Source: Bacteroidota bacterium (lineage in GTDB: Bacteria > Bacteroidota > Bacteroidia > Bacteroidales > BM520). Taken from it: DNA of 64,000 bases. The stretch is from the NCBI GenBank assembly GCA_002748065.1, contig PDRJ01000024.1, positions 26,890 to 90,889 on the forward strand, written 5' to 3'. This document shows, piece by piece, positions 1 to 8,804 of this stretch (the stretch's first letter is position 1; each line of letters begins with the position of its first letter). The translations under genes and the position numbers were made by a program. The notes under the pieces are model-generated. The model was given only the letters and a program-made list of their open reading frames with translations, searched no databases and had not been told where the DNA came from.

Positions 1-1456
1 AGTCGTAGCAAAGGTTCATCACCTTGAAGGGCACCTCGATGGCATATTTTGTGGCCTCGTGGATCGCTTTCTTACGGAGAGCCTTATCTTCTTCCGATTT
101 TTTAGGCAGTCCAAAGGCATCCATAATCTTATTAAAGGCATTGGTATCCTCATCAACCATTGCGTTCAGTTGATTCACAAAGGACTTCCCTTTTTCTGCC
201 CACTGGCTGAAGGTCTCCCATTGGCTATCCCATCCGCGCTTATGGGCAGAAAGATTGGCCACCATGGTCCCCAGTGCGGCCCCCAAGGTTCCCATATAAG
301 CGGCAATGGATCCTCCTCCGGGTGCGGGAGACTCGGAAGCGGTCTCTTCTGCAAATGCAGTAAGAGTCATATCCACCAAGGGGTTGGCCACTTTCTGCTC
401 CCCGGCAAGGATATACTCAATAATCTTCTTGTCAGGGTCGAAGGGATAGAGTTCATCCAACCCCATAGATTTCACGGCAATCTTAATAATCTCCCTGTCG
501 GGGATCCCAAGAGAGCGCTGCTGCTTACGCAGGTAATGTTTCCCGGCCTCAAGCATAGCTTGCAACGGGATTACCCCCACCAATTCGGAACCGGTCACCC
601 GAATGCCACGCGCTTCCGCACAACGGCACACCTCGTCAAAGGCCTCATGCACGGCGGTAACCGTAATGTCGGTCAAATTCATGGAGATCTGAGCCACGCC
701 ATACTCTTCAATAAACCAACCAATAGCCTTGACACTCTTCAAGGTGCCGGGCGTATAAACAGGTTGCCCCTTCTCGTCTTTTACAATCTTTCCGGTAAGC
801 GGATCCCCTTCGCGAAGCACCCTTCCTCGTTCGCGCACATCAAAGGCAATGGCATTGGCACGGCGCGTAGAGGTGGTGTTAAGGTTAATATTGTAGGCCA
901 CGAGAAAGTTACGGGCTCCCACAGCGGTAGCTCCCGACTTAGCCACAGACTCATTGAATACCGAGGGGCCAAAATCCGGTTTCCACTCAGAGGTTCCGAT
1001 ACGCTCACGAATAGCCTCATACTCTCCACTACGACAGTTTGCCAGGTTACGACGCTTCTCTTCACGACAGGCCGACTCGTAACAATAGACGGGGATCTCC
1101 AACTCTTTTCCGATCCGTTCAGCCAGCTTATGGGCATAGGCAACCGTCTCCTCCATGGAGATATTAGCTACAGGGACCAAAGGACAAACATCGGTGGCAC
1201 CAAAACGAGGATGGGCACCTTGGTGTTTGCGCATATCAATAAGTTGTTGAGCCCTCTTCACCGCACGAAAAGCTGCTTCACAAACCTCTTCCGGTGTACC
1301 CACCATGGTCACAACCGTACGGTTGGTAGCTTTCCCCGGATCGACATCCACTAAAGAGACACCTTCTACTGCCTCAATCTCTGCCGTAATCTGTTTAATT
1401 ACAGCCATATCATTCCCTTCACTAAAATTGGGAACGCATTCGATCAATTTTTTCAT
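1..1456 (-). CDS. ftcD: Glutamate formimidoyltransferase / formimidoyl-THF cyclodeaminase (partial, 3' end outside window)
   Basis: Cytosolic folate enzyme that moves the formimino group of N-formimino-glutamate to tetrahydrofolate, giving glutamate, and then deaminates it to methenyl-THF. Read on the minus strand from the ATG at 1456, the product begins MKKLIECVPNFSEGND, the typical formiminotransferase start. It stays open for about 485 codons to the window edge. The N-terminal transferase domains fill roughly the first 300 residues. A Pro-Ala-Pro-Gly-Gly-Gly-Ser loop near residue 385 starts the cyclodeaminase domain, so this is the fused bifunctional form. The C-terminal end lies outside the window. 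It follows hutI by 11 nt and is surely co-transcribed with it. Identification is firm. Confidence 0.95.
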   Translation of the reverse strand, partial: MKKLIECVPNFSEGNDMAVIKQITAEIEAVEGVSLVDVDPGKATNRTVVTMVGTPEEVCEAAFRAVKRAQQLIDMRKHQGAHPRFGATDVCPLVPVANISMEETVAYAHKLAERIGKELEIPVYCYESACREEKRRNLANCRSGEYEAIRERIGTSEWKPDFGPSVFNESVAKSGATAVGARNFLVAYNINLNTTSTRRANAIAFDVRERGRVLREGDPLTGKIVKDEKGQPVYTPGTLKSVKAIGWFIEEYGVAQISMNLTDITVTAVHEAFDEVCRCAEARGIRVTGSELVGVIPLQAMLEAGKHYLRKQQRSLGIPDREIIKIAVKSMGLDELYPFDPDKKIIEYILAGEQKVANPLVDMTLTAFAEETASESPAPGGGSIAAYMGTLGAALGTMVANLSAHKRGWDSQWETFSQWAEKGKSFVNQLNAMVDEDTNAFNKIMDAFGLPKKSEEDKALRKKAIHEATKYAIEVPFKVMNLCYD

Positions 1457-1467
1457 AATAACGTTAT

Positions 1468-2718
1468 TTATTCATTCTCTTTCACTATTTCACCATTAAT
1501 TATAACCTTCTGAACCTTGTTATCGCCAAAGGCATAAGGAAGGTATTCTATACCATTGATAGGATGAGTCATCAGCAAGTTGGCACGTTTCCCCTCATCA
1601 ATGGAGCCAAGCTCCTCCTCTACGCCCATGGCATAGGCTGTGTTGAGGGTGGTTGCATTCAAGGCCTCCTGGGGGGTCATGCGATAGAGGATAGAGGCCA
1701 TGGAGAGGATCAACTGCATATTCCCCGATGGAGCCGACCCCGGGTTGTAGTCGCTGGCCATGGCCACGGGAAGGCCATAATCCATCATCTCCCTGACGGG
1801 GGCATACTGCATCCCCAGGAAGAAAGCGGCTCCCGGAAGCACCGTAGGCATGGTACCACTTCCCTTAAGAGCCTTCATCTCAGCCTCACCGGTGAACTCC
1901 AGGTGATCCACCGAACGGGCGTTATACTTCACCCCTACCTGAATTCCTCCGGAAAAATCCAACTCGTTGGCATGGATCTTTGGTACCATCCCATAGGAAA
2001 CCGCTTTTTCCAGGATACGTTCCGTGTCCTCCACCGTAAAAAAGCCCTTGTCGCAAAAGACATCCACAAAATCAGCCAGGTTCTCCTCTGCCACCGCCGG
2101 AAGCATCTCGTTTACCACCAGATCCACATACTTCTCCTGGCATCCCCGATACGCCATGGGGATACTGTGGGCTCCCAAAAAATTGGACTTAATGGTTAAT
2201 GGACTATGCGCTTTCAGACGCTTGATTGCCCGAAGCATCTTCAGTTCTGAAGCCGTAGTTAATCCGTAACCACTTTTGATCTCCACCGCCCCGGTTCCGT
2301 AAGAGGTGATAAGGTCAAGGCGTTTCATGGCATCCTCATAGAGTTGATCCTCAGAAGCCTTCTCAATAGCCTTGGCCGAGTTCAGGATCCCTCCACCTCG
2401 TTGAGCAATTTCCTCGTAGGAGAGCCCATTAATTTTATCCACATACTCCACCTCCCGGGTGTTGGGAAAGACCAAATGGGTATGGGAGTCACAAAAGGCC
2501 GGCATCACCAGGGCACCGGAAGCATCCACAACGGTTGTCTTCTCATCCACCTCAGGCATCTCCTCCATCCTACCATAGGAGTGAATAAAGGCACCCTCAG
2601 TGAGAAGCCATGCATCCGCAATAGACGGTAGTTCACGCATCGCTAAACCAGACACGTAGGGCTGTCCTTTACGCCCTGTCTGCAACAGACTCTTAATGTT
2701 TTTTATCAATATGGCCAT
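1468..2718 (-). CDS. hutI: Imidazolonepropionase
   Basis: Amidohydrolase of histidine degradation. It hydrolyses 4-imidazolone-5-propanoate to N-formimino-glutamate, the substrate of the adjacent ftcD. The 416-residue length is normal for HutI. Visible metal-site and family motifs include CDSHTHLVF near residue 80, the conserved SGYGL, KIHANELDF, SVDHLEF, and ASDYNPGSAPS near the C-terminus. The start is the ATG at 2718, with a TAnnTTTG promoter box about 30 nt upstream. It is the first gene of a hutI-ftcD operon; hutU and hutH are not in the window and may lie beyond its left edge. Confidence 0.96.
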   Translation of the reverse strand: MAILIKNIKSLLQTGRKGQPYVSGLAMRELPSIADAWLLTEGAFIHSYGRMEEMPEVDEKTTVVDASGALVMPAFCDSHTHLVFPNTREVEYVDKINGLSYEEIAQRGGGILNSAKAIEKASEDQLYEDAMKRLDLITSYGTGAVEIKSGYGLTTASELKMLRAIKRLKAHSPLTIKSNFLGAHSIPMAYRGCQEKYVDLVVNEMLPAVAEENLADFVDVFCDKGFFTVEDTERILEKAVSYGMVPKIHANELDFSGGIQVGVKYNARSVDHLEFTGEAEMKALKGSGTMPTVLPGAAFFLGMQYAPVREMMDYGLPVAMASDYNPGSAPSGNMQLILSMASILYRMTPQEALNATTLNTAYAMGVEEELGSIDEGKRANLLMTHPINGIEYLPYAFGDNKVQKVIINGEIVKENE

Positions 2719-2748
2719 AGCCTTCTCTCTTTTATCATTAATACCCTA

Positions 2749-2756
2749 CAAATATA
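2749..2756 (-). promoter_or_regulatory. Bacteroidota -7 promoter box for hutI-ftcD
   Basis: On the minus strand the sequence reads TATATTTG, a full match to TAnnTTTG, about 30 nt before the hutI ATG. No clear -33 box was identified. Confidence 0.65.
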
Positions 2757-2871
2757 CCAAGATTTCATTATCCCTTTAAATTATTCTGCAACTTCAGCCA
2801 ACCATTTGCCCTTTGGAGGGTTCTTTTTCAAGGGAGACTTCCCTAAACGGGGAGGTATTAGGTTTTAACCC

Positions 2872-2887
2872 ATTGCCAATGGCTACA
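2872..2887 (+). repeat. Short dispersed direct repeat, copy A
   Basis: The 16-mer ATTGCCAATGGCTACA occurs here and again identically at 40766-40781, where it overlaps the stop codon of a TPR gene. It resembles the AT-rich TAATTGC units near 32.77 kb and 56.1/56.35 kb. Confidence 0.5.
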
Positions 2888-2962
2888 ATAGGTTAGCCCT
2901 TTTTTCGCGTTCACTCCATGGAGGTATTTTCAAGGGGCGAACAAAGAATCCTCAAACTTTTG

Positions 2963-2970
2963 TATCTTTG
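2963..2970 (+). promoter_or_regulatory. -7 promoter box for the C10 peptidase gene
   Basis: TATCTTTG matches TAnnTTTG and lies 34 nt before the chosen ATG at 3005, which supports that start over an upstream in-frame codon at 2918. Confidence 0.65.
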
Positions 2971-3004
2971 CACGGAAGAAAAAAAATTCAATACATCAGA
3001 TATT

Positions 3005-5128
3005 ATGAAAAAACTGTTATTACTCTTTTTTGTCATCGCAGCCAGCATCAACCTTTTTGCAGAGAAGGTAAGCCGTCAGGATGCCGAGTTGGTGGCGCGC
3101 AATTATTACTACCAACAATACAACCTTTTTAAGGGCGCATTGCCCTATAACGAGGTGGTGTTTCTTGATGTGATCGAAGAGACACGCAATGGAGAGGTCA
3201 TGCTCTATGTCTTTACCTTAGAAAACGGATATATCATTGTTTCAGCCGAAGATGCCATGACTCCCGTTATAGGATACTCGTGGGAGAGCGCTTATCCTAA
3301 AAAGAAAGAGGCTCACTACGAATGGTTTCTTTCCCAATATATAGATAACATTGCCTACCTTCAAGAGCATGCCATCGAGGCAGATTTTGAGATCATGAAC
3401 CAATGGAATCGGTATGCTACCGAAGACTATACCATGCTGTTAGACAATAGAGAGGATGTGAGAAACGTCCCCATGCTAATCTCTGCCACATGGAATCAAG
3501 ATTGGCCCTACAACTACTATGCTCCGGAGGATGAAGATAGTCCTGCCAACGGGCACACCTATGCAGGGTGTGTAGCCACAGCCATGTCAATGATCATGTA
3601 TTACTGGCAATATCCCGAGCATGGAAGTAGTTCACGACAGTACTACCAATATCCCTATGGAACCTTAAGTGCCGATTTTGAAAACACATACTATGCATGG
3701 GATGCTATGCTTGACAACGTTTCCTCAGGAAGTAATCAGGACGCAGTAAAAGCCATTGCCGAGTTGCAATACCATTGCGGTATTGCCGTACACATGGATT
3801 ATGGCCCCGACGGATCAGGCGCTTACAGTCAAGATGTTCCCGGTTCTCTCAACAACTATTTACGCTACCATAACGCCAGCTATCTTACCAGATCCGGTTA
3901 TAGCAACACCCAATGGAACAATATGTTAATCCAACAGTTGGATAACGGTTATCCGGTATACTATTCCGGTACGGAACCGCCAAGCTATGGCCACGCCTTT
4001 ATCGTGGACGGTTATAACGTTGAAGGAAATAATACCACCTTCCATTTTAACTTTGGCTGGGGAGGATATGGTAACGGCTTTTTCTCCAGCAACAATGCAG
4101 GAGGATATAGCTTGAATCAAGCCATGGTAAGAGACATCTATCCTTCTGAAAACTATCCGAACCATGCAACGGGATTAACCGAACTCACCAAGAAGGTTGG
4201 ACGTTTTATGGATGGCTCAGGCCCCATAGAGAACTACCTCAACAACAATACGGCAAGTTGGCTTATCAACCCACAATCAGCCAATGATTCCGTTGAGAAA
4301 ATCAGCCTCTTCTTCGATCGGTTCAACGTTGATGGCTCTGATGTAATGAAGATCTACGATGGAGAAAATGAGGATGCTCCCCTACTGGCAAGCTACACAG
4401 GGAATGATACACCAACAACCCTGCACAGCACCGGAAACAAAATGCTTGTGGTTTTTGAAACAGACGACACCGGCAATGATGAAGGATTTATTCTCCGTTA
4501 TACAACCACACAGCATAAATTTTGTAATAGTACCATCACTCTTGAAGAACCTTTGGGGACACTGGACGACGGTAGTGGTGACAAGTACTATGCTCCCAAC
4601 AGTACCTGTCGTTACAAAATCACCCCGGAATTTGCCAACAACCTAACCATCACCTTCACGGAGTTTGATACCTTCGATGATAATGACTTCCTTGAGATCT
4701 ATGATCTTAAAAACTCTACGCTTTTAGCCACGCTTTACGGCTCAGAGCTCCCGGATGCCCTAACCATAGAGAGTGGAAAAGCCTTCATCATCTGGAGATC
4801 AGATAACTTTAATGAAGCTGCTGGTTGGTCATTTAACTGGGAAGCTGATAATGTGGGGATTCAACAAGAGGAGGCCTTCGATGCATTCACCCTCTTCCCC
4901 AACCCTGCAAAAGAGAAAATCAGTATCGCTTTTGAGAGTCCCTCCACAGAGAACCTCAGTGTAGAGATTATCTCTCCCGAAGGCAAGATTGTTTACCGGG
5001 ATAGCCATCAACATTTCGCCGGACGCTATCAAAATGATATCAACGTATCCAACCTGGCCAAAGGAATCTACTTCTTGCGCTTGAGTAGTGCGGAAAGTAG
5101 TGCAACCAAGAAGATAATTATTGAATAG
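3005..5128 (+). CDS. T9SS-secreted C10-family (streptopain-like) cysteine peptidase
   Basis: Predicted secreted cysteine protease of 707 residues. It has an N-terminal signal peptide (MKKLLLLFFVIAASINLFAE), a SpeB-like inhibitory propeptide region to about residue 150, and the C10 catalytic domain. Cys189 lies in YAGCVATAMS and the catalytic His330 in GHAFIVDGY. Two CUB-like segments follow at about 395-505 and 510-620. The end is a type A T9SS sorting domain (LFPNPAKEKISI), so the protein should be exported through the outer membrane and anchored or released. The ATG at 3005 is preferred because it begins the signal peptide and follows a promoter box. It appears monocistronic. The substrate is unknown; a role in protein feeding is an inference. 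Confidence 0.93.
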   Translation: MKKLLLLFFVIAASINLFAEKVSRQDAELVARNYYYQQYNLFKGALPYNEVVFLDVIEETRNGEVMLYVFTLENGYIIVSAEDAMTPVIGYSWESAYPKKKEAHYEWFLSQYIDNIAYLQEHAIEADFEIMNQWNRYATEDYTMLLDNREDVRNVPMLISATWNQDWPYNYYAPEDEDSPANGHTYAGCVATAMSMIMYYWQYPEHGSSSRQYYQYPYGTLSADFENTYYAWDAMLDNVSSGSNQDAVKAIAELQYHCGIAVHMDYGPDGSGAYSQDVPGSLNNYLRYHNASYLTRSGYSNTQWNNMLIQQLDNGYPVYYSGTEPPSYGHAFIVDGYNVEGNNTTFHFNFGWGGYGNGFFSSNNAGGYSLNQAMVRDIYPSENYPNHATGLTELTKKVGRFMDGSGPIENYLNNNTASWLINPQSANDSVEKISLFFDRFNVDGSDVMKIYDGENEDAPLLASYTGNDTPTTLHSTGNKMLVVFETDDTGNDEGFILRYTTTQHKFCNSTITLEEPLGTLDDGSGDKYYAPNSTCRYKITPEFANNLTITFTEFDTFDDNDFLEIYDLKNSTLLATLYGSELPDALTIESGKAFIIWRSDNFNEAAGWSFNWEADNVGIQQEEAFDAFTLFPNPAKEKISIAFESPSTENLSVEIISPEGKIVYRDSHQHFAGRYQNDINVSNLAKGIYFLRLSSAESSATKKIIIE

Positions 5129-5165
5129 AGAGACCGCTGAAAAAGGCGTCCCCCTTTCAACTGTC

Positions 5166-5203
5166 GATCCCCAATCGAAGAGGTACCTCTTCGGTTGGGG
5201 ATC
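5166..5203 (+). terminator. Long palindrome after the peptidase gene, likely terminator
   Basis: Two 19-nt arms are complementary except for one G-T pair and meet at GGTACC, about 38 nt downstream of the peptidase stop. Only a short T run (CTTTT) follows, so it could be a weak terminator or an mRNA 3'-end stabiliser. Confidence 0.6.
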
Positions 5204-5257
5204 TGGCTTTTCAGGCAATTCAGGTAGAAAAAATACGAGGTATCAACAAGGAATAAA

Positions 5258-5299
5258 AAAAAGCTGCGACGTCTATAAATAGAGACCTCACAGCTTTTT
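5258..5299 (-). terminator. Rho-independent terminator of the tRNA-Ser/tRNA-Pro unit
   Basis: On the minus strand, directly after tRNA-Pro, AAAAAGCTG pairs with CAGCTTTTT around an internal GTCTCTAT/ATAGAC helix and is followed by an eight-T run. Confidence 0.8.
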
Positions 5300-5305
5300 C
5301 CGATG

Positions 5306-5380
5306 TCGGGGTAGCAGGATTCGAACCTGCGACCTCCTGCTCCCAAAGCAGGCGCGCTAACCGGACTACGCTATACCCCG
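5306..5380 (-). tRNA. tRNA-Pro (anticodon TGG)
   Basis: The minus strand folds as a cloverleaf. Acceptor CGGGGTA pairs with TACCCCG and is followed by discriminator A. The anticodon stem CCTGC/GCAGG encloses loop TTTGGGA, giving anticodon TGG. The T-arm is GCAGG-TTCGAAT-CCTGC. CCA is not encoded. Confidence 0.96.
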
Positions 5381-5403
5381 ATGCCCACTTTCAGCATCAC
5401 CTT

Positions 5404-5492
<89 letters not shown>

Positions 5493-5653
5493 AGGCAGTT
5501 TCATCATAAGATCATGAACATCCCGCGGTAAAACGGACTGCAAAAGTACGACGTTTTTCCATATCTACAAATAGAAAAACATTATTTTAAGAAAAAAAAG
5601 AACCTTCTACCCCTCTTTAAAAAACAGGTCACTGAGAATAAGAGGGAAAGCCC

Positions 5654-5661
5654 TACCTTTG
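5654..5661 (+). promoter_or_regulatory. -7 promoter box very close to the U32 gene start
   Basis: TACCTTTG matches TAnnTTTG but ends only 4 nt before the ATG at 5666, so the transcript may be leaderless or the first Met may lie further in. Confidence 0.55.
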
Positions 5662-5665
5662 CTCC

Positions 5666-7660
5666 ATGAATAAAAAACCGGAGTTATTACTTCCTGCCGG
5701 AAACATAGAAGCCTTCTATGCTGCCATCGACGGAGGAGCTAATGCCTTATACCTGGGATTGAAGGTTTTCAATGCACGTGTCAGAGCCATGAACTTTACC
5801 AACCACCAGCTTCCATTGTTACTTAAGGAGGCACACAAAAGAGAGGTAAAGATCTATGTAACCCTAAATACGGTCATAAAGAACAACGAACTCCCTGAGC
5901 TACTGCAACAACTCTCTTTCTTAGAGAGGGTCAAACCTGATGCCGTCATTATACAAGACTGGGGCGTGGCTTATCTCGTACAAAAACACTTCCCCACCCT
6001 TCCTATTCATGCCAGCACCCAGATGGGACATCACAATAGCGCAGGGGCCAACCATGCGAAGAAGATGGGTTTTGAACGGGTAATTCTTGCCCGGGAGCTT
6101 ACGCTCAAAGAACTTCAACTAACAGCGGAACACACGGATGCACCTCTTGAAGTCTTTGTGCATGGTGCGCTCTGCTACAGCTTCTCCGGAATGTGCCTCT
6201 TCTCCAGTTTCATGGGAGGAGCCGGTGCCAATAGAGGTCTCTGCACACAACCTTGTCGACGCCTCTATGATGATGATGGTAAGAAAGCCTACTACTTCAG
6301 CCTAAAAGACAACCAGCAGGCGGAACACCTCTCAAAAATCAGCACGCTAGGGATTGCCTCGCTAAAAATTGAAGGGCGCATGAAGTCAGCCTCCTATGTA
6401 AATCGTGTGGCAAAGGCCTATCGAATGGCTCTGGATAATCCCGAGAGATTACCAGAAAGCATTGAATTGCTAAAAGATGACCTGGGGAGAGATAAAACAA
6501 GCTACTTCCTAAATGGAAAGCTTACCGATGCCATCACCAACTATCCCAACACCGGGAAACATATTGGCACCGTGACACGAACTGACAAGAATACGACAAC
6601 CATTGCGCTATCAGAATTACCGGAAATTGGTTCAAGGATCTTTATCCGTCTCAAAGGGGCAGATAAACAGATTGCATTGAAACTACGCAAAGAAGATCTC
6701 CGCAAGGGAGATCTTATCACCCTTCAAACAAAGGAGGCCATCCCTAAGGGATCCCAGGTCTTTCTCGCCTCCTCCAAAGCGGAGAAGTTTCCGTCAAAAC
6801 TCCCGGACATCCCCGTTAAGATGCCCCCTATGCTCTCAAAAAACAGGGTACGCCAACTGCTCAATGACTTAAAACCAAACAAACCATTATCACACCCCCA
6901 TAAAGAAGAGCTCTTTCTACGTATCAACGATGCCCAATGGCTACGGAAGATCCGATTAGAGTACGTCGATGGACTAATCTTAAACTTCAACCATAGCCAA
7001 TGGGAGGCGTTTAATCCCCAGGCTCCCTTTCTAAAGAACAACGCACAAAAGATCTGGTTTGAACTCCCAAAATTCATTCCGGAAACACGAGCAGAGAAAA
7101 TCCATACCTTCTGCCAGGAGCTCTACCAGCAGGGATACCGACAATTTTATGTGAGCCACCTATCCCAAAAGGAGTACCTACCCCCAGGGGCCTCTTTTGC
7201 AACCAACGAAAACGTATATGTGTACAACGATGCGGCAGCAGCCCTCTTGGAAATGCAAGGAGCACGCTTTTGGACATCACCTCACGAAAATGAGATGGAA
7301 AACCTCTTTTCCTCAAAAAACCGTAACACCTTAATTCCCATGTATTACTTTCCGGAACTCTTCTACTCTCGCATGCCCGTAGCCATTAAACAAGAGGCCG
7401 AAACACACTTCTCCGACTCCACCGGTGCCACTTTCAGAAAAAGAGTTCACAATGGAATCACCATTGTTATTCCTGACACCCCTGTAGCACTCTTCCAATA
7501 TAAAGAGAAGTTAAAAAAAGAGGGCTTTCAACGTTTTCTCATCGACCTCAGTTGGCAAAAACCCTCGTCAAACACCCTGAAAAAGCTGATGCTTCGAATG
7601 AAAAAAGGGCAACAGGTACAACCATCCACCACTTTCAATTTCAAAAAAGGGATGAAATAG
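5666..7660 (+). CDS. U32-family peptidase-like protein (RlhA/TrhP-type RNA hydroxylation factor)
   Basis: Member of the U32 'collagenase-like' family. Several characterised members (RlhA, TrhP) hydroxylate RNA rather than cleave protein. The 664-residue length fits the long RlhA-like subfamily with an extra C-terminal domain. The start ELLLPAGNIEAFYAAIDGG is the family hallmark. The cysteines in CYSFSGMCLF and GLCTQPCRR, near residues 171-200, form the expected metal or Fe-S site, and SLKIEGRMKS follows. Residues beyond about 400 are less conserved. It stands alone between the tRNA unit and a lipoprotein on the other strand. Family is certain; whether the substrate is 23S rRNA or tRNA is not. 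Confidence 0.92.
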   Translation: MNKKPELLLPAGNIEAFYAAIDGGANALYLGLKVFNARVRAMNFTNHQLPLLLKEAHKREVKIYVTLNTVIKNNELPELLQQLSFLERVKPDAVIIQDWGVAYLVQKHFPTLPIHASTQMGHHNSAGANHAKKMGFERVILARELTLKELQLTAEHTDAPLEVFVHGALCYSFSGMCLFSSFMGGAGANRGLCTQPCRRLYDDDGKKAYYFSLKDNQQAEHLSKISTLGIASLKIEGRMKSASYVNRVAKAYRMALDNPERLPESIELLKDDLGRDKTSYFLNGKLTDAITNYPNTGKHIGTVTRTDKNTTTIALSELPEIGSRIFIRLKGADKQIALKLRKEDLRKGDLITLQTKEAIPKGSQVFLASSKAEKFPSKLPDIPVKMPPMLSKNRVRQLLNDLKPNKPLSHPHKEELFLRINDAQWLRKIRLEYVDGLILNFNHSQWEAFNPQAPFLKNNAQKIWFELPKFIPETRAEKIHTFCQELYQQGYRQFYVSHLSQKEYLPPGASFATNENVYVYNDAAAALLEMQGARFWTSPHENEMENLFSSKNRNTLIPMYYFPELFYSRMPVAIKQEAETHFSDSTGATFRKRVHNGITIVIPDTPVALFQYKEKLKKEGFQRFLIDLSWQKPSSNTLKKLMLRMKKGQQVQPSTTFNFKKGMK

Positions 7661-7765
7661 CAACGAAAAGAGGAGAATCTCTCAGTGTAACAAAACAGGA
7701 ACACGGTTAACTTTTACGAAACGCCCAACCGACGAACGATCAATAAACAACGTCCCATAACTCCT

Positions 7766-8698
7766 TTAAGGGAGAGAACAAAAGACAATATCAGAATCCA
7801 GGTGATCGTAGCTTCTAAAAGCTAAATGGCGGCCATCCGGAGAGAGAGTAGCATTCATCAGATCTTGCGCAGAGGCCACATTTTTAGGAGGATTGTATTG
7901 AGTAATCTTTTTTGTATCCACATCATAGAGATGAAGTAGCTGATTTTTTACCCAGGCAACTTTACCATCCTCACTAACGCTTATATGACGTCCATTCCCA
8001 ATATATTCTGGTTCATGCTCTCCAATAGAGGCAAGATAGATATTATCTAATCCATCAGCATACACATACCGAATACCATCGGGAAAGAATACCGCTTCAA
8101 CCACATCCTTTAGGATTGAAGAAATTGGCTCATCGCCACGAAGATCAAGATAATAGAAGCCCACCTCGTTCCATCCTATAATGAAGGTCAAGCCATCCGA
8201 AGAGACCGTTAAGTGGTCAGCAGCACTACTTCCTTCTTCAGAAAAGCCCACCAATAAATGATCAAAGGAGCACACCACCTCGGGCGGAGGAGAGCCCAAA
8301 TTCATCGTAAGATCTGCACGATAAATGCGGTGAACCACAGAGTCCTCCTTAACCTGATAAAGTTGATGATAATAAACCCGATCTTCTCCATCCAAATCAA
8401 CGGCATACCCCGCAAGGGCCGTACTATCAGCGGTAGTCATCTGCACCAATGGCTTCACATAGGAGGTTGCTCGATTATAGATATGGTTTGTGGTCTCCCC
8501 TTTGGTCTCTCCCGTGTAGATCACTGCTCCATTATCACTTGTAACAGCCAGATGCCTGGAGTAGACCGATACTTCAGGGTCTGAAAAACGATAATCAACG
8601 GTTAAATAAGGGAAATTATTGGAAGGGGGATCTTCAGGCTGTTCACAAGAGACCAACAACCACAAGCACAACACCATTAAAAAATAGCAATATTTCAT
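7766..8698 (-). CDS. Lipoprotein with WD40/TolB-like beta-propeller repeats, function unknown
   Basis: Protein of 310 residues whose start at 8698 gives a lipoprotein signal peptide ending LLVSC, with Cys18 as the lipidation site. It is therefore probably anchored in the inner or outer membrane. The rest consists of repeated beta-rich segments such as LTVSSDGLTFIIG, ISVSEDGKVAWV and ATLSPDGRHLAF, typical of TolB/WD40-like propeller blades. No catalytic motif is seen. It is divergent from the barrel gene starting at 8805, and each has its own promoter box in the 106-nt gap. I do not recognise a specific function. Confidence 0.82.
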   Translation of the reverse strand: MKYCYFLMVLCLWLLVSCEQPEDPPSNNFPYLTVDYRFSDPEVSVYSRHLAVTSDNGAVIYTGETKGETTNHIYNRATSYVKPLVQMTTADSTALAGYAVDLDGEDRVYYHQLYQVKEDSVVHRIYRADLTMNLGSPPPEVVCSFDHLLVGFSEEGSSAADHLTVSSDGLTFIIGWNEVGFYYLDLRGDEPISSILKDVVEAVFFPDGIRYVYADGLDNIYLASIGEHEPEYIGNGRHISVSEDGKVAWVKNQLLHLYDVDTKKITQYNPPKNVASAQDLMNATLSPDGRHLAFRSYDHLDSDIVFCSLP

Positions 8699-8715
8699 AG
8701 CCTCAAATTTTATTT

Positions 8716-8723
8716 CAAAGGTA
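8716..8723 (-). promoter_or_regulatory. -7 promoter box for the lipoprotein gene
   Basis: The minus strand reads TACCTTTG about 18 nt before the lipoprotein ATG at 8698, which supports that start. Confidence 0.6.
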
Positions 8724-8775
8724 ATATAGTTACGCCAGATAAATGACATCTATTTCACTTTTTATCTAAAAAGGC

Positions 8776-8783
8776 TACTTTTG
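8776..8783 (+). promoter_or_regulatory. -7 promoter box for the small barrel gene
   Basis: TACTTTTG matches TAnnTTTG and lies 21 nt before the ATG at 8805. Confidence 0.6.
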
Positions 8784-8804
8784 CACGAAATAAAACCTAT
8801 AACT

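Noticed and set aside
59..1354. Long plus-strand open frame of 431 codons opposite ftcD.
   Set aside because: It is antisense to a clear FTCD coding frame, shows no family motif, and its composition reflects the complementary codons.
3005..5128. C10 peptidase as a SpeB-type virulence toxin.
   Set aside because: The family is widespread in non-pathogenic Bacteroidota and nothing in the context points to virulence.
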